Assembly (NCBI GenBank): GCA_947646735.1
Contig: CANTFK010000752.1
Span: 1-64,000, forward strand
Source of the DNA: Peronospora farinosa
Taxonomy: Eukaryota > Oomycota > Peronosporomycetes > Peronosporales > Peronosporaceae
Reading direction: 5' to 3'
DNA: 64,000 nucleotides
Below, piece by piece: positions 1 through 11,689 of the stretch (the first letter of the stretch is position 1; the number at the start of each line of letters is the position of its first letter). The position numbers and the translations under genes are program-made. Below the pieces are notes generated by a model, which did no database searches, was not told where the DNA came from, and saw nothing but the letters and a program-made list of their open reading frames with translations.

Positions 1-7
1 GCCGAGC

Positions 8-79
8 AGCACTTTGGCGCAGAGGAAGCGTGTTGGGCTCATAACCCAAAGGTCGTTGGATCGAGACCAACAAGTGCTA
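8..79 (+). tRNA. tRNA-iMet (CAT), copy 1
   Basis: The gene folds as a standard cloverleaf. The acceptor stem is AGCACTT (8-14) with AAGTGCT (72-78), plus discriminator A79. The D stem is GCGC/GCGT. The anticodon stem is TTGGG/CCCAA around loop CTCATAA (anticodon CAT at 40-42). The T stem is GTTGG/CCAAC around ATCGAGA. Initiator identity is inferred from the A1-U72 pair, the GGG/CCC base of the anticodon stem, and A rather than T at the first T-loop position; all are classical eukaryotic initiator marks. Internal A box (TGGCGCAGAGGAAGCG) and B box (GGATCGAGACC) are present. A pol III terminator TTTT lies at 102-105, with a second at 119-122. Confidence 0.93.
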
Positions 80-582
80 TCGCTTATCCACCCGTACTGC
101 GTTTTACTTGCTACATCGTTTTGACCACATCTGACATCATCTGGCTTTCAGACTGTCCTGCACCGTTTGCAGACATCGGTAGCTGTATTTTTGCGTCGTT
201 GCCAAGCATCTAGGAGCCACATCATCCATATCAGTCAGTTGTGAGAGGTGACCCAAGGATCATGTCTCGTCATACGTGAACCAATGAGAACGGCTGTTGT
301 GCGACCATTAAGGCGCAACTACCATCTACACAGCGTGCACAGTGGTATGATACGCCAATGGTACACGCGTTTTGTGGCTGTTATTCGTATCGACGCGATG
401 ACAACACGTTGTAAAGACAGCGGTCTGTCCAGACTTAAGTGGGCATATCTGTGGAGTGAAGAGTCGGTAGATGGCGCGGAATGTCGGTCCGGGCAGAGTG
501 CACGCGTGTGACTCGGTGTAGTGGTGTGAGGGTGTTGCATTGGCTGATTTTGTGTGTGTTTGGATAATGATGTGTGCCGAGC

Positions 583-654
583 AGCACTTTGGCGCAGAGG
601 AAGCGTGTTGGGCTCATAACCCAAAGGTCGTTGGATCGAGACCAACAAGTGCTA
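583..654 (+). tRNA. tRNA-iMet (CAT), copy 2
   Basis: Identical 72-nt gene, in a unit of the A lineage (GTACACGCG upstream, GGATAATG before the gene). Confidence 0.93.
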
Positions 655-1156
655 TCGCTTATCCACCCGTACTGCGTTTTACTTGCTACATCGTTTTGAC
701 CACATCTGACATCATCTGGCTTTCAGACTGTCCTGCACCGTTTGCAGACATCGGTAGCTATATTTTTGCGTCGTTGCCAAGCATCTAGGAGCCACATCAT
801 CCATATCAGTCAGTTGTGAGAGGTGACCCAAGGATCATGTCTCGTCATACGTGAACCAATGAGAACGGCTGTTGTGCGACCATTAAGGCGCAACTACCAT
901 CTACACAGCGTGCACAGTGGTATGATACGCCAATGGTGCACGCGTTTTGTTGCTGTTATTCGTATCGACGCGATGACAACACGTTGTAAAGACAGCGGTC
1001 TGTCCAGACTTAAGTGGGCATATCTGTGGAGTGAAGAGTCGGTAGATGGCGCGGAATGTCGGTCCGGGCAGAGTGCACGCGTGTGACTCGGTGTAGTGGT
1101 GTGGGGGTGTTGCATTGGGTGATTTTGTGGTTTTTTGGGTAATGGTGTGTGCGGGG

Positions 1157-1213
1157 CGGCTCTTTGGGGGGGGGGGGGGGGGTGGGGCTCAAAACCCAAA
1201 GGGGGTTGGTTGG
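1157..1213 (+). pseudogene. Degraded tRNA-iMet in a homopolymer-rich unit
   Basis: The stretch lines up with the tRNA (GGGGCTCAAAACCCAAAG matches the anticodon arm), but the D arm is replaced by a run of about 17 G and the T arm by G-rich sequence. It then breaks into A10 and about 65 nearly pure T. This is either a decayed copy or a badly called consensus. Confidence 0.5.
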
Positions 1214-1227
1214 AAAAAAAAAAGTTT

Positions 1228-1290
<63 letters not shown>

Positions 1291-1724
1291 CTTTCAGACT
1301 GTCCTGCACCGTTGGCAGACATCGGTAGATATACTTGCGTCGTTGCCAAGCATCTAGGAGCCACATCATCCATATCAGTCAGTTGTGAGAGGTGACCCAA
1401 GGATCATGTCTCGTCATGCTTGAACCAATGAGAACGGCTGTTGTGCGACCATTAAGACGCAACTACCATCTACACAGCGTGCACAGTGGTATGATACGCC
1501 AATGGTACACGCGTTTTGTTGCTGTTATTCGTATCGACGCGATGACAACACGTTGTAAAGACAGCGGTCTGTCCAGACTTAAGTGGGCATATCTGTGGAG
1601 TGAAGAGTCGGTAGATGGCGCGGAATGTCGGTCCGGGCAGAGTGCACGCGTGTGACTCGGTGTAGTGGTGTGAGGGTGTTGCATTGGCTGATTTTGTGTT
1701 TGTTTGGATAATGAGGGGGGCCGA

Positions 1725-1782
1725 GGAGCCCTTGGGCGCAGGGGGGGGGGGGTGGGTTTAAAACCAAAAGGTGGTTGGGTTG
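1725..1782 (+). pseudogene. Degraded tRNA-iMet, second homopolymer-rich unit
   Basis: The order of the tRNA is still traceable (CTTGGGCGCAG for the A box, TTTAAAACCAAAAGG for the anticodon arm), with a 12-G run inside the D loop and an A10/T-run following the T arm. The substitutions are nearly all towards the neighbouring base, which is typical of a low-quality consensus. Confidence 0.5.
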
Positions 1783-1810
1783 AAAAAAAAAAGTTTTTTT
1801 TTTTTTTCCC

Positions 1811-1842
<32 letters not shown>

Positions 1843-2285
1843 CCTTTTTCTTTCAGACTGTCCTGCACCGTTTGCAGACATCGGTAGCTATACTTGCGTC
1901 GTTGCCAAGCATCTAGGAGCCACATCATCCATATCAGTCAGTTGTGAGAGGTGACCCAAGGATCATGTCTCGTCATGCGTGAACCAATGAGAACGGCTGT
2001 TGTGCGACCATTAAGACGCAACTACCATCTACACAGCGTGCACAGTGGTATGATACGCCAATGGTGCACGCGTTTTGTTGCTGTTATTCGTATCGACGCG
2101 ATGACAACACGTTGTAAAGACAGCGGTCTGTCCAGACTTAAGTGGGCATATCTGTGGAGTGAAGAGTCGGTAGATGGCGCGGAATGTCGGTCCGGGCAGA
2201 GTGCACGCGTGTGACTCGGTGTAGTGGTGTGAGGGTGTTGCATTGGCTGATTTTGTGTGTGTTTGGGTAATGATGTGTGCCGAGC

Positions 2286-2357
2286 AGCACTTTGGCGCAG
2301 AGGAAGCGTGTTGGGCTCATAACCCAAAGGTCGTTGGATCGAGACCAACAAGTGCTA
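2286..2357 (+). tRNA. tRNA-iMet (CAT), copy 3
   Basis: Identical gene; first intact copy after the two damaged units. G lineage (GTGCACGCG with GGGTAATG). Confidence 0.93.
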
Positions 2358-2860
2358 TCGCTTATCCACCCGTACTGCGTTTTACTTGCTACATCGTTTT
2401 GACCACATCTGACATCATCTGGCTTTCAGACTGTCCTGCACCGTTTGCAGACATCGGTAGCTATATTTTTGCGTCGTTGCCAAGCATCTAGGAGCCACAT
2501 CATCCATATCAGTCAGTTGTGAGAGGTGACCCAAGGATCATGTCTCGTCATACGTGAACCAATGAGAACGGCTGTTGTGCGACCATTAAGGCGCAACTAC
2601 CATCTACACAGCGTGCACAGTGGTATGATACGCCAATGGTACACGCGTTTTGTGGCTGTTATTCGTATCGACGCGATGACAACACGTTGTAAAGACAGCG
2701 GTCTGTCCAGACTTAAGTGGGCATATCTGTGGAGTGAAGAGTCGGTAGATGGCGCGGAATGTCGGTCCGGGCAGAGTGCACGCGTGTGACTCGGTGTAGT
2801 GGTGTGAGGGTGTTGCATTGGCTGATTTTGTGTGTGTTTGGATAATGATGTGTGCCGAGC

Positions 2861-2932
2861 AGCACTTTGGCGCAGAGGAAGCGTGTTGGGCTCATAACCC
2901 AAAGGTCGTTGGATCGAGACCAACAAGTGCTA
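2861..2932 (+). tRNA. tRNA-iMet (CAT), copy 4
   Basis: Identical gene, A lineage. The downstream spacer has GGTAGCTGTATT where most copies have GGTAGCTATATT. Confidence 0.93.
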
Positions 2933-3435
2933 TCGCTTATCCACCCGTACTGCGTTTTACTTGCTACATCGTTTTGACCACATCTGACATCATCTGGCTT
3001 TCAGACTGTCCTGCACCGTTTGCAGACATCGGTAGCTGTATTTTTGCGTCGTTGCCAAGCATCTAGGAGCCACATCATCCATATCAGTCAGTTGTGAGAG
3101 GTGACCCAAGGATCATGTCTCGTCATACGTGAACCAATGAGAACGGCTGTTGTGCGACCATTAAGGCGCAACTACCATCTACACAGCGTGCACAGTGGTA
3201 TGATACGCCAATGGTACACGCGTTTTGTTGCTGTTATTCGTATCGACGCGATGACAACACGTTGTAAAGACAGCGGTCTGTCCAGACTTAAGTGGGCATA
3301 TCTGTGGAGTGAAGAGTCGGTAGATGGCGCGGAATGTCGGTCCGGGCAGAGTGCACGCGTGTGACTCGGTGTAGTGGTGTGAGGGTGTTGCATTGGCTGA
3401 TTTTGTGTGTGTTTGGATAATGATGTGTGCCGAGC

Positions 3436-3507
3436 AGCACTTTGGCGCAGAGGAAGCGTGTTGGGCTCATAACCCAAAGGTCGTTGGATCGAGACCAACA
3501 AGTGCTA
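3436..3507 (+). tRNA. tRNA-iMet (CAT), copy 5
   Basis: Identical gene, A lineage; last intact copy before two consecutive tRNA-less units. Confidence 0.93.
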
Positions 3508-3941
3508 TCGCTTATCCACCCGTACTGCGTTTTACTTGCTACATCGTTTTGACCACATCTGACATCATCTGGCTTTCAGACTGTCCTGCACCGTTTGCAG
3601 ACATCGGTAGCTATATTTTTGCGTCGTTGCCAAGCATCTAGGAGCCACATCATCCATATCAGTCAGTTGTGAGAGGTGACCCAAGGATCATGTCTCGTCA
3701 TACGTGAACCAATGAGAACGGCTGTTGTGCGACCATTAAGGCGCAACTACCATCTACACAGCGTGCACAGTGGTATGATACGCCAATGGTACACGCGTTT
3801 TGTTGCTGTTATTCGTATCGACGCGATGACAACACGTTGTAAAGACAGCGGTCTGTCCAGACTTAAGTGGGCATATCTGTGGAGTGAAGAGTCGGTAGAT
3901 GGCGCGGAATGTCGGTCCGGGCAGAGTGCACGCGTGTGACT

Positions 3942-3959
3942 GGGGGGGGGGGGGGGGGG
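3942..3959 (+). repeat. G18 run in a tRNA-less unit
   Basis: The unit jumps from GCACGCGTGTGACT straight into 18 G and then to the TCAGACTGTCCTGC segment, so the tRNA and about 190 bp are missing. Confidence 0.9.
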
Positions 3960-4326
3960 CGGTGTCAGACTGTCCTGCACCGTTGGCAGACATCGGTAGA
4001 TATTTGCGTCGTTGCCAAGCATCTAGGAGCCACATCATCCATATCAGTCAGTTGTGAGAGGTGACCCAAGGATCAAGTCTCGTCATGCTTGAACCAATGA
4101 GAACGGCTGTTGTGCGACCATTAAGACGCAACTACCATCTACACAGGTGCACAGTGGTATGATACGCCAATGGTGCACGCGTTTTGTTGCTGTTATTCGT
4201 ATCGACGCGATGACAACACGTTGTGAAGACAGCGGTCTGTCCAGCTGTGGGCTATCTGTGGGGGTCGGTGTGCGGAATGTGGTGCACGCGTGTGACTCGG
4301 TGTAGGGTGGGGGGTGTGTGGGTTTT

Positions 4327-4348
4327 GGGGGGGGGGGGGGGGGGGGGG
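4327..4348 (+). repeat. G22 run in a tRNA-less unit
   Basis: Preceded by a thinned version of the unit in which several short blocks are missing (for example AGACTTAAGTGGGCAT is reduced), then 22 G, then CCCTTTCAGACTG. Confidence 0.9.
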
Positions 4349-4787
4349 CCCTTTCAGACTGTCCTGCACCGTTTGCAGACATCGGTAGTCTATATTTGCG
4401 TCGTTGCCAAGCATCTAGGAGCCACATCATCCATATCAGTCAGTTGTGAGAGGTGACCCAAGGATCATGTCTCGTCATGCTTGAACCAATGAGAACGGCT
4501 GTTGTGCGACCATTAAGACGCAACTACCATCTACACAGCGTGCACAGTGGTATGATACGCCAATGGTGCACGCGTTTTGTTGCTGTTATTCGTATCGACG
4601 CGATGACAACACGTTGTAAAGACAGCGGTCTGTCCAGACTTAAGTGGGCATATCTGTGGAGTGAAGAGTCGGTAGATGGCGCGGAATGTCGGTCCGGGCA
4701 GAGTGCACGCGTGTGACTCGGTGTAGTGGTGTGAGGGTGTTGCATTGGCTGATTTTGTGTGTGTTTGGGTAATGATGTGTGCCGAGC

Positions 4788-4859
4788 AGCACTTTGGCGC
4801 AGAGGAAGCGTGTTGGGCTCATAACCCAAAGGTCGTTGGATCGAGACCAACAAGTGCTA
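4788..4859 (+). tRNA. tRNA-iMet (CAT), copy 6
   Basis: Identical gene, G lineage. Confidence 0.93.
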
Positions 4860-5362
4860 TCGCTTATCCACCCGTACTGCGTTTTACTTGCTACATCGTT
4901 TTGACCACATCTGACATCATCTGGCTTTCAGACTGTCCTGCACCGTTTGCAGACATCGGTAGCTATATTTTTGCGTCGTTGCCAAGCATCTAGGAGCCAC
5001 ATCATCCATATCAGTCAGTTGTGAGAGGTGACCCAAGGATCATGTCTCGTCATACGTGAACCAATGAGAACGGCTGTTGTGCGACCATTAAGGCGCAACT
5101 ACCATCTACACAGCGTGCACAGTGGTATGATACGCCAATGGTGCACGCGTTTTGTTGCTGTTATTCGTATCGACGCGATGACAACACGTTGTAAAGACAG
5201 CGGTCTGTCCAGACTTAAGTGGGCATATCTGTGGAGTGAAGAGTCGGTAGATGGCGCGGAATGTCGGTCCGGGCAGAGTGCACGCGTGTGACTCGGTGTA
5301 GTGGTGTGAGGGTGTTGCATTGGCTGATTTTGTGTGTGTTTGGGTAATGATGTGTGCCGAGC

Positions 5363-5434
5363 AGCACTTTGGCGCAGAGGAAGCGTGTTGGGCTCATAAC
5401 CCAAAGGTCGTTGGATCGAGACCAACAAGTGCTA
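5363..5434 (+). tRNA. tRNA-iMet (CAT), copy 7
   Basis: Identical gene, G lineage; followed by the clean 370-bp short unit. Confidence 0.93.
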
Positions 5435-5602
5435 TCGCTTATCCACCCGTACTGCGTTTTACTTGCTACATCGTTTTGACCACATCTGACATCATCTGGC
5501 TTTCAGACTGTCCTGCACCGTTTGCAGACATCGGTAGCTATATTTTTGCGTCGTTGCCAAGCATCTAGGAGCCACATCATCCATATCAGTCAGTTGTGAG
5601 AG

Positions 5603-5972
5603 GTGACCCAAGGATCATGTCTCGTCATACGTGAACCAATGAGAACGGCTGTTGTGCGACCATTAAGGCGCAACTACCATCTACACAGCGTGCACAGTGG
5701 TATGATACGCCAGTGGTGCACGCGTTTTGTTGCCTGTTATTCGTATCGACGCGATGACAACACGTTGTGAAGACAGCGGTCTGTCCAGACTTAAGTGGGC
5801 ATATCTGTGGAGTGCAGAGTCGGTAGATGGCGCGGAATGTCGGTCCGGGCAGAGTGCACGCGTGTGACTGGCTTTCAGACTGTCCTGCACCGTTGGCAGA
5901 CATCGGTAGATATACTTGCGTCGTTGCCAAGCATCTAGGAGCCACATCATCCATATCAGTCAGTTGTGAGAG
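5603..5972 (+). repeat. Clean 370-bp unit without tRNA
   Basis: GCACGCGTGTGACT is joined directly to GGCTTTCAGACTG near 5870 with no homopolymer. It carries the short-unit signature GTTGGCAGACATCGGTAGATATAC in place of GTTTGCAGACATCGGTAGCTATAT. This is the best evidence that tRNA-less units are real. Confidence 0.85.
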
Positions 5973-6307
5973 GTGACCCAAGGATCATGTCTCGTCATGC
6001 TTGAACCAATGAGAACGGCTGTTGTGCGACCATTAAGACGCAACTACCATCTACACAGCGTGCACAGTGGTATGATACGCCAATGGTACACGCGTTTTGT
6101 TGCTGTTATTCGTATCGACGCGATGACAACACGTTGTAAAGACAGCGGTCTGTCCAGACTTAAGTGGGCATATCTGTGGAGTGAAGAGTCGGTAGATGGC
6201 GCGGAATGTCGGTCCGGGCAGAGTGCACGCGTGTGACTCGGTGTAGTGGTGTGAGGGTGTTGCATTGGCTGATTTTGTGTGTGTTTGGATAATGATGTGT
6301 GCCGAGC

Positions 6308-6379
6308 AGCACTTTGGCGCAGAGGAAGCGTGTTGGGCTCATAACCCAAAGGTCGTTGGATCGAGACCAACAAGTGCTA
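6308..6379 (+). tRNA. tRNA-iMet (CAT), copy 8
   Basis: Identical gene, A lineage; first of five consecutive perfect 575-bp units. Confidence 0.93.
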
Positions 6380-6882
6380 TCGCTTATCCACCCGTACTGC
6401 GTTTTACTTGCTACATCGTTTTGACCACATCTGACATCATCTGGCTTTCAGACTGTCCTGCACCGTTTGCAGACATCGGTAGCTATATTTTTGCGTCGTT
6501 GCCAAGCATCTAGGAGCCACATCATCCATATCAGTCAGTTGTGAGAGGTGACCCAAGGATCATGTCTCGTCATACGTGAACCAATGAGAACGGCTGTTGT
6601 GCGACCATTAAGGCGCAACTACCATCTACACAGCGTGCACAGTGGTATGATACGCCAATGGTACACGCGTTTTGTTGCTGTTATTCGTATCGACGCGATG
6701 ACAACACGTTGTAAAGACAGCGGTCTGTCCAGACTTAAGTGGGCATATCTGTGGAGTGAAGAGTCGGTAGATGGCGCGGAATGTCGGTCCGGGCAGAGTG
6801 CACGCGTGTGACTCGGTGTAGTGGTGTGAGGGTGTTGCATTGGCTGATTTTGTGTGTGTTTGGATAATGATGTGTGCCGAGC

Positions 6883-6954
6883 AGCACTTTGGCGCAGAGG
6901 AAGCGTGTTGGGCTCATAACCCAAAGGTCGTTGGATCGAGACCAACAAGTGCTA
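6883..6954 (+). tRNA. tRNA-iMet (CAT), copy 9
   Basis: Identical gene, A lineage. Confidence 0.93.
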
Positions 6955-7457
6955 TCGCTTATCCACCCGTACTGCGTTTTACTTGCTACATCGTTTTGAC
7001 CACATCTGACATCATCTGGCTTTCAGACTGTCCTGCACCGTTTGCAGACATCGGTAGCTATATTTTTGCGTCGTTGCCAAGCATCTAGGAGCCACATCAT
7101 CCATATCAGTCAGTTGTGAGAGGTGACCCAAGGATCATGTCTCGTCATACGTGAACCAATGAGAACGGCTGTTGTGCGACCATTAAGGCGCAACTACCAT
7201 CTACACAGCGTGCACAGTGGTATGATACGCCAATGGTACACGCGTTTTGTTGCTGTTATTCGTATCGACGCGATGACAACACGTTGTAAAGACAGCGGTC
7301 TGTCCAGACTTAAGTGGGCATATCTGTGGAGTGAAGAGTCGGTAGATGGCGCGGAATGTCGGTCCGGGCAGAGTGCACGCGTGTGACTCGGTGTAGTGGT
7401 GTGAGGGTGTTGCATTGGCTGATTTTGTGTGTGTTTGGATAATGATGTGTGCCGAGC

Positions 7458-7529
7458 AGCACTTTGGCGCAGAGGAAGCGTGTTGGGCTCATAACCCAAA
7501 GGTCGTTGGATCGAGACCAACAAGTGCTA
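7458..7529 (+). tRNA. tRNA-iMet (CAT), copy 10
   Basis: Identical gene, A lineage, with the GCTGTATT spacer variant downstream. Confidence 0.93.
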
Positions 7530-8032
7530 TCGCTTATCCACCCGTACTGCGTTTTACTTGCTACATCGTTTTGACCACATCTGACATCATCTGGCTTTCA
7601 GACTGTCCTGCACCGTTTGCAGACATCGGTAGCTGTATTTTTGCGTCGTTGCCAAGCATCTAGGAGCCACATCATCCATATCAGTCAGTTGTGAGAGGTG
7701 ACCCAAGGATCATGTCTCGTCATACGTGAACCAATGAGAACGGCTGTTGTGCGACCATTAAGGCGCAACTACCATCTACACAGCGTGCACAGTGGTATGA
7801 TACGCCAATGGTACACGCGTTTTGTTGCTGTTATTCGTATCGACGCGATGACAACACGTTGTAAAGACAGCGGTCTGTCCAGACTTAAGTGGGCATATCT
7901 GTGGAGTGAAGAGTCGGTAGATGGCGCGGAATGTCGGTCCGGGCAGAGTGCACGCGTGTGACTCGGTGTAGTGGTGTGAGGGTGTTGCATTGGCTGATTT
8001 TGTGTGTGTTTGGATAATGATGTGTGCCGAGC

Positions 8033-8104
8033 AGCACTTTGGCGCAGAGGAAGCGTGTTGGGCTCATAACCCAAAGGTCGTTGGATCGAGACCAACAAGT
8101 GCTA
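8033..8104 (+). tRNA. tRNA-iMet (CAT), copy 11
   Basis: Identical gene, A lineage, with the common GCTATATT spacer. Confidence 0.93.
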
Positions 8105-8607
8105 TCGCTTATCCACCCGTACTGCGTTTTACTTGCTACATCGTTTTGACCACATCTGACATCATCTGGCTTTCAGACTGTCCTGCACCGTTTGCAGACA
8201 TCGGTAGCTATATTTTTGCGTCGTTGCCAAGCATCTAGGAGCCACATCATCCATATCAGTCAGTTGTGAGAGGTGACCCAAGGATCATGTCTCGTCATAC
8301 GTGAACCAATGAGAACGGCTGTTGTGCGACCATTAAGGCGCAACTACCATCTACACAGCGTGCACAGTGGTATGATACGCCAATGGTACACGCGTTTTGT
8401 TGCTGTTATTCGTATCGACGCGATGACAACACGTTGTAAAGACAGCGGTCTGTCCAGACTTAAGTGGGCATATCTGTGGAGTGAAGAGTCGGTAGATGGC
8501 GCGGAATGTCGGTCCGGGCAGAGTGCACGCGTGTGACTCGGTGTAGTGGTGTGAGGGTGTTGCATTGGCTGATTTTGTGTGTGTTTGGATAATGATGTGT
8601 GCCGAGC

Positions 8608-8679
8608 AGCACTTTGGCGCAGAGGAAGCGTGTTGGGCTCATAACCCAAAGGTCGTTGGATCGAGACCAACAAGTGCTA
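8608..8679 (+). tRNA. tRNA-iMet (CAT), copy 12
   Basis: Identical gene, A lineage, GCTGTATT spacer; the next unit lacks a tRNA. Confidence 0.93.
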
Positions 8680-9165
8680 TCGCTTATCCACCCGTACTGC
8701 GTTTTACTTGCTACATCGTTTTGACCACATCTGACATCATCTGGCTTTCAGACTGTCCTGCACCGTTTGCAGACATCGGTAGCTGTATTTTTGCGTCGTT
8801 GCCAAGCATCTAGGAGCCACATCATCCATATCAGTCAGTTGTGAGAGGTGACCCAAGGATCATGTCTCGTCATACGTGAACCAATGAGAACGGCTGTTGT
8901 GCGACCATTAAGGCGCAACTACCATCTACACAGCGTGCACAGTGGTATGATACGCCAATGGTGCACGCGTTTTGTGGCTGTTATTCGTATCGACGCGATG
9001 ACAACACGTTGTAAAGACAGCGGTCTGTCCAGACTTAAGTGGGCATATCTGTGGAGTGCAGAGTCGGTAGATGGCGCGGAATGTCGGTCCGGGCAGAGTG
9101 CACGCGTGTGACTCGGTGTAGTGGTGTGAGGGTGTTGTTGGTGTTTTGGTTTGTTTGGTGGGGTT

Positions 9166-9182
9166 GGGGGGGGGGGGGGGGG
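9166..9182 (+). repeat. G17 run in a tRNA-less unit
   Basis: The unit is normal to GTGAGGGTGTTG, then becomes a G/T-only stretch ending in 17 G directly before CTTTCAGACTG. The unit length is 436 bp. Confidence 0.9.
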
Positions 9183-9618
9183 CTTTCAGACTGTCCTGCA
9201 CCGTTGGCAGACATCGGTAGATATACTTGCGTCGTTGCCAAGCATCTAGGAGCCACATCATCCATATCAGTCAGTTGTGAGAGGTGACCCAAGGATCAAG
9301 TCTCGTCATGCTTGAACCAATGAGAACGGCTGTTGTGCGACCATTAAGACGCAACTACCATCTACACAGCGTGCACAGTGGTATGATACGCCAATGGTGC
9401 ACGCGTTTTGTTGCTGTTATTCGTATCGACGCGATGACAACACGTTGTAAAGACAGCGGTCTGTCCAGACTTAAGTGGGCATATCTGTGGAGTGAAGAGT
9501 CGGTAGATGGCGCGGAATGTCGGTCCGGGCAGAGTGCACGCGTGTGACTCGGTGTAGTGGTGTGAGGGTGTTGCATTGGCTGATTTTGTGTGTGTTTGGG
9601 TAATGATGTGTGCCGAGC

Positions 9619-9690
9619 AGCACTTTGGCGCAGAGGAAGCGTGTTGGGCTCATAACCCAAAGGTCGTTGGATCGAGACCAACAAGTGCTA
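9619..9690 (+). tRNA. tRNA-iMet (CAT), copy 13
   Basis: Identical gene, G lineage, lying between two tRNA-less units. Confidence 0.93.
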
Positions 9691-10149
9691 TCGCTTATCC
9701 ACCCGTACTGCGTTTTACTTGCTACATCGTTTTGACCACATCTGACATCATCTGGCTTTCAGACTGTCCTGCACCGTTTGCAGACATCGGTAGCTGTATT
9801 TTTGCGTCGTTGCCAAGCATCTAGGAGCCACATCATCCATATCAGTCAGTTGTGAGAGGTGACCCAAGGATCATGTCTCGTCATGCTTGAACCAATGAGA
9901 ACGGCTGTTGTGCGACCATTAAGGCGCAACTACCATCTACACAGCGTGCACAGTGGTATGATACGCCAATGGTGCACGCGTTTTGTTGCTGTTATTCGTA
10001 TCGACGCGATGACAACACGTTGTAAAGACAGCGGTCTGTCCAGACTTAAGTGGGCATATCTGTGGAGTGAAGAGTCGGTAGATGGCGCGGAATGTCGGTC
10101 CGGGCAGAGTGCACGCGTGTGACTCGGTGTAGTGGTGTGAGGGTGTTGT

Positions 10150-10190
10150 TGGTGTTTTGGTTTTGGAATGTGTGGGGTTTGGGGGGGGGG
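10150..10190 (+). repeat. G/T-rich tract replacing the tRNA (unit of 435 bp)
   Basis: About 40 bp of mostly G and T ending in G10 replaces the tRNA segment. The following unit (10294-10707, 414 bp) has a shorter tract near 10582-10607 ending in GGGGGGAC. Confidence 0.8.
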
Positions 10191-11042
10191 CGGTTTCAGA
10201 CTGTCCTGCACCGTTGGCAGACATCGGTAGATATACTTGCGTCGTTGCCAAGCATCTAGGAGCCACATCATCCATATCAGTCAGTTGTGAGAGGTGACCC
10301 AAGGATCAAGTCTCGTCATGCTTGAACCAATGAGAACGGCTGTTGTGCGACCATTAAGACGCAACTACCATCTACACAGCGTGCACAGTGGTATGATACG
10401 CCAATGGTGCACGCGTTTTGTGGCTGTTATTCGTATCGACGCGATGACAACACGTTGTGAAGACAGCGGTCTGTCCAGACTTAAGTGGGCATATCTGTGG
10501 AGTGAAGAGTCGGTAGATGGCGCGGAATGTCGGTCCGGGCAGAGTGCACGCGTGTGACTCGGTGTAGTGGTGTGAGGGTGTTGTTGGTTTTGGTTTATTG
10601 GGGGGACTTTCAGACTGTCCTGCACCGTTTGCAGACATCGGTAGATATACTTGCGTCGTTGCCAAGCATCTAGGAGCCACATCATCCATATCAGTCAGTT
10701 GTGAGAGGTGACCCAAGGATCATGTCTCGTCATGCTTGAACCAATGAGAACGGCTGTTGTGCGACCATTAAGACGCAACTACCATCTACACAGCGTGCAC
10801 AGTGGTATGATACGCCAATGGTGCACGCGTTTTGTTGCTGTTATTCGTATCGACGCGATGACAACACGTTGTAAAGACAGCGGTCTGTCCAGACTTAAGT
10901 GGGCATATCTGTGGAGTGAAGAGTCGGTAGATGGCGCGGAATGTCGGTCCGGGCAGAGTGCACGCGTGTGACTCGGTGTAGTGGTGTGAGGGTGTTGCAT
11001 TGGCTGATTTTGTGTGTGTTTGGGTAATGATGTGTGCCGAGC

Positions 11043-11114
11043 AGCACTTTGGCGCAGAGGAAGCGTGTTGGGCTCATAACCCAAAGGTCGTTGGATCGAG
11101 ACCAACAAGTGCTA
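11043..11114 (+). tRNA. tRNA-iMet (CAT), copy 14
   Basis: Identical gene, G lineage; the downstream spacer has GCTATATTCTTGCG. Confidence 0.93.
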
Positions 11115-11617
11115 TCGCTTATCCACCCGTACTGCGTTTTACTTGCTACATCGTTTTGACCACATCTGACATCATCTGGCTTTCAGACTGTCCTGCACCG
11201 TTTGCAGACATCGGTAGCTATATTCTTGCGTCGTTGCCAAGCATCTAGGAGCCACATCATCCATATCAGTCAGTTGTGAGAGGTGACCCAAGGATCATGT
11301 CTCGTCATGCGTGAACCAATGAGAACGGCTGTTGTGCGACCATTAAGGCGCAACTACCATCTACACAGCGTGCACAGTGGTATGATACGCCAATGGTACA
11401 CGCGTTTTGTTGCTGTTATTCGTATCGACGCGATGACAACACGTTGTAAAGACAGCGGTCTGTCCAGACTTAAGTGGGCATATCTGTGGAGTGAAGAGTC
11501 GGTAGATGGCGCGGAATGTCGGTCCGGGCAGAGTGCACGCGTGTGACTCGGTGTAGTGGTGTGAGGGTGTTGCATTGGCTGATTTTGTGTGTGTTTGGAT
11601 AATGATGTGTGCCGAGC

Positions 11618-11689
11618 AGCACTTTGGCGCAGAGGAAGCGTGTTGGGCTCATAACCCAAAGGTCGTTGGATCGAGACCAACAAGTGCTA
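11618..11689 (+). tRNA. tRNA-iMet (CAT), copy 15
   Basis: Identical gene, A lineage; last intact copy before the array ends at 12127. Confidence 0.93.

Noticed and set aside
8..79. Elongator tRNA-Met
   Set aside because: The A1-U72 pair, GGG/CCC anticodon stem base and A-type T loop fit the initiator better.
894..1881. Poly-Lys, poly-Phe and Pro-rich open frames
   Set aside because: They only reflect the A/T and G homopolymer runs.
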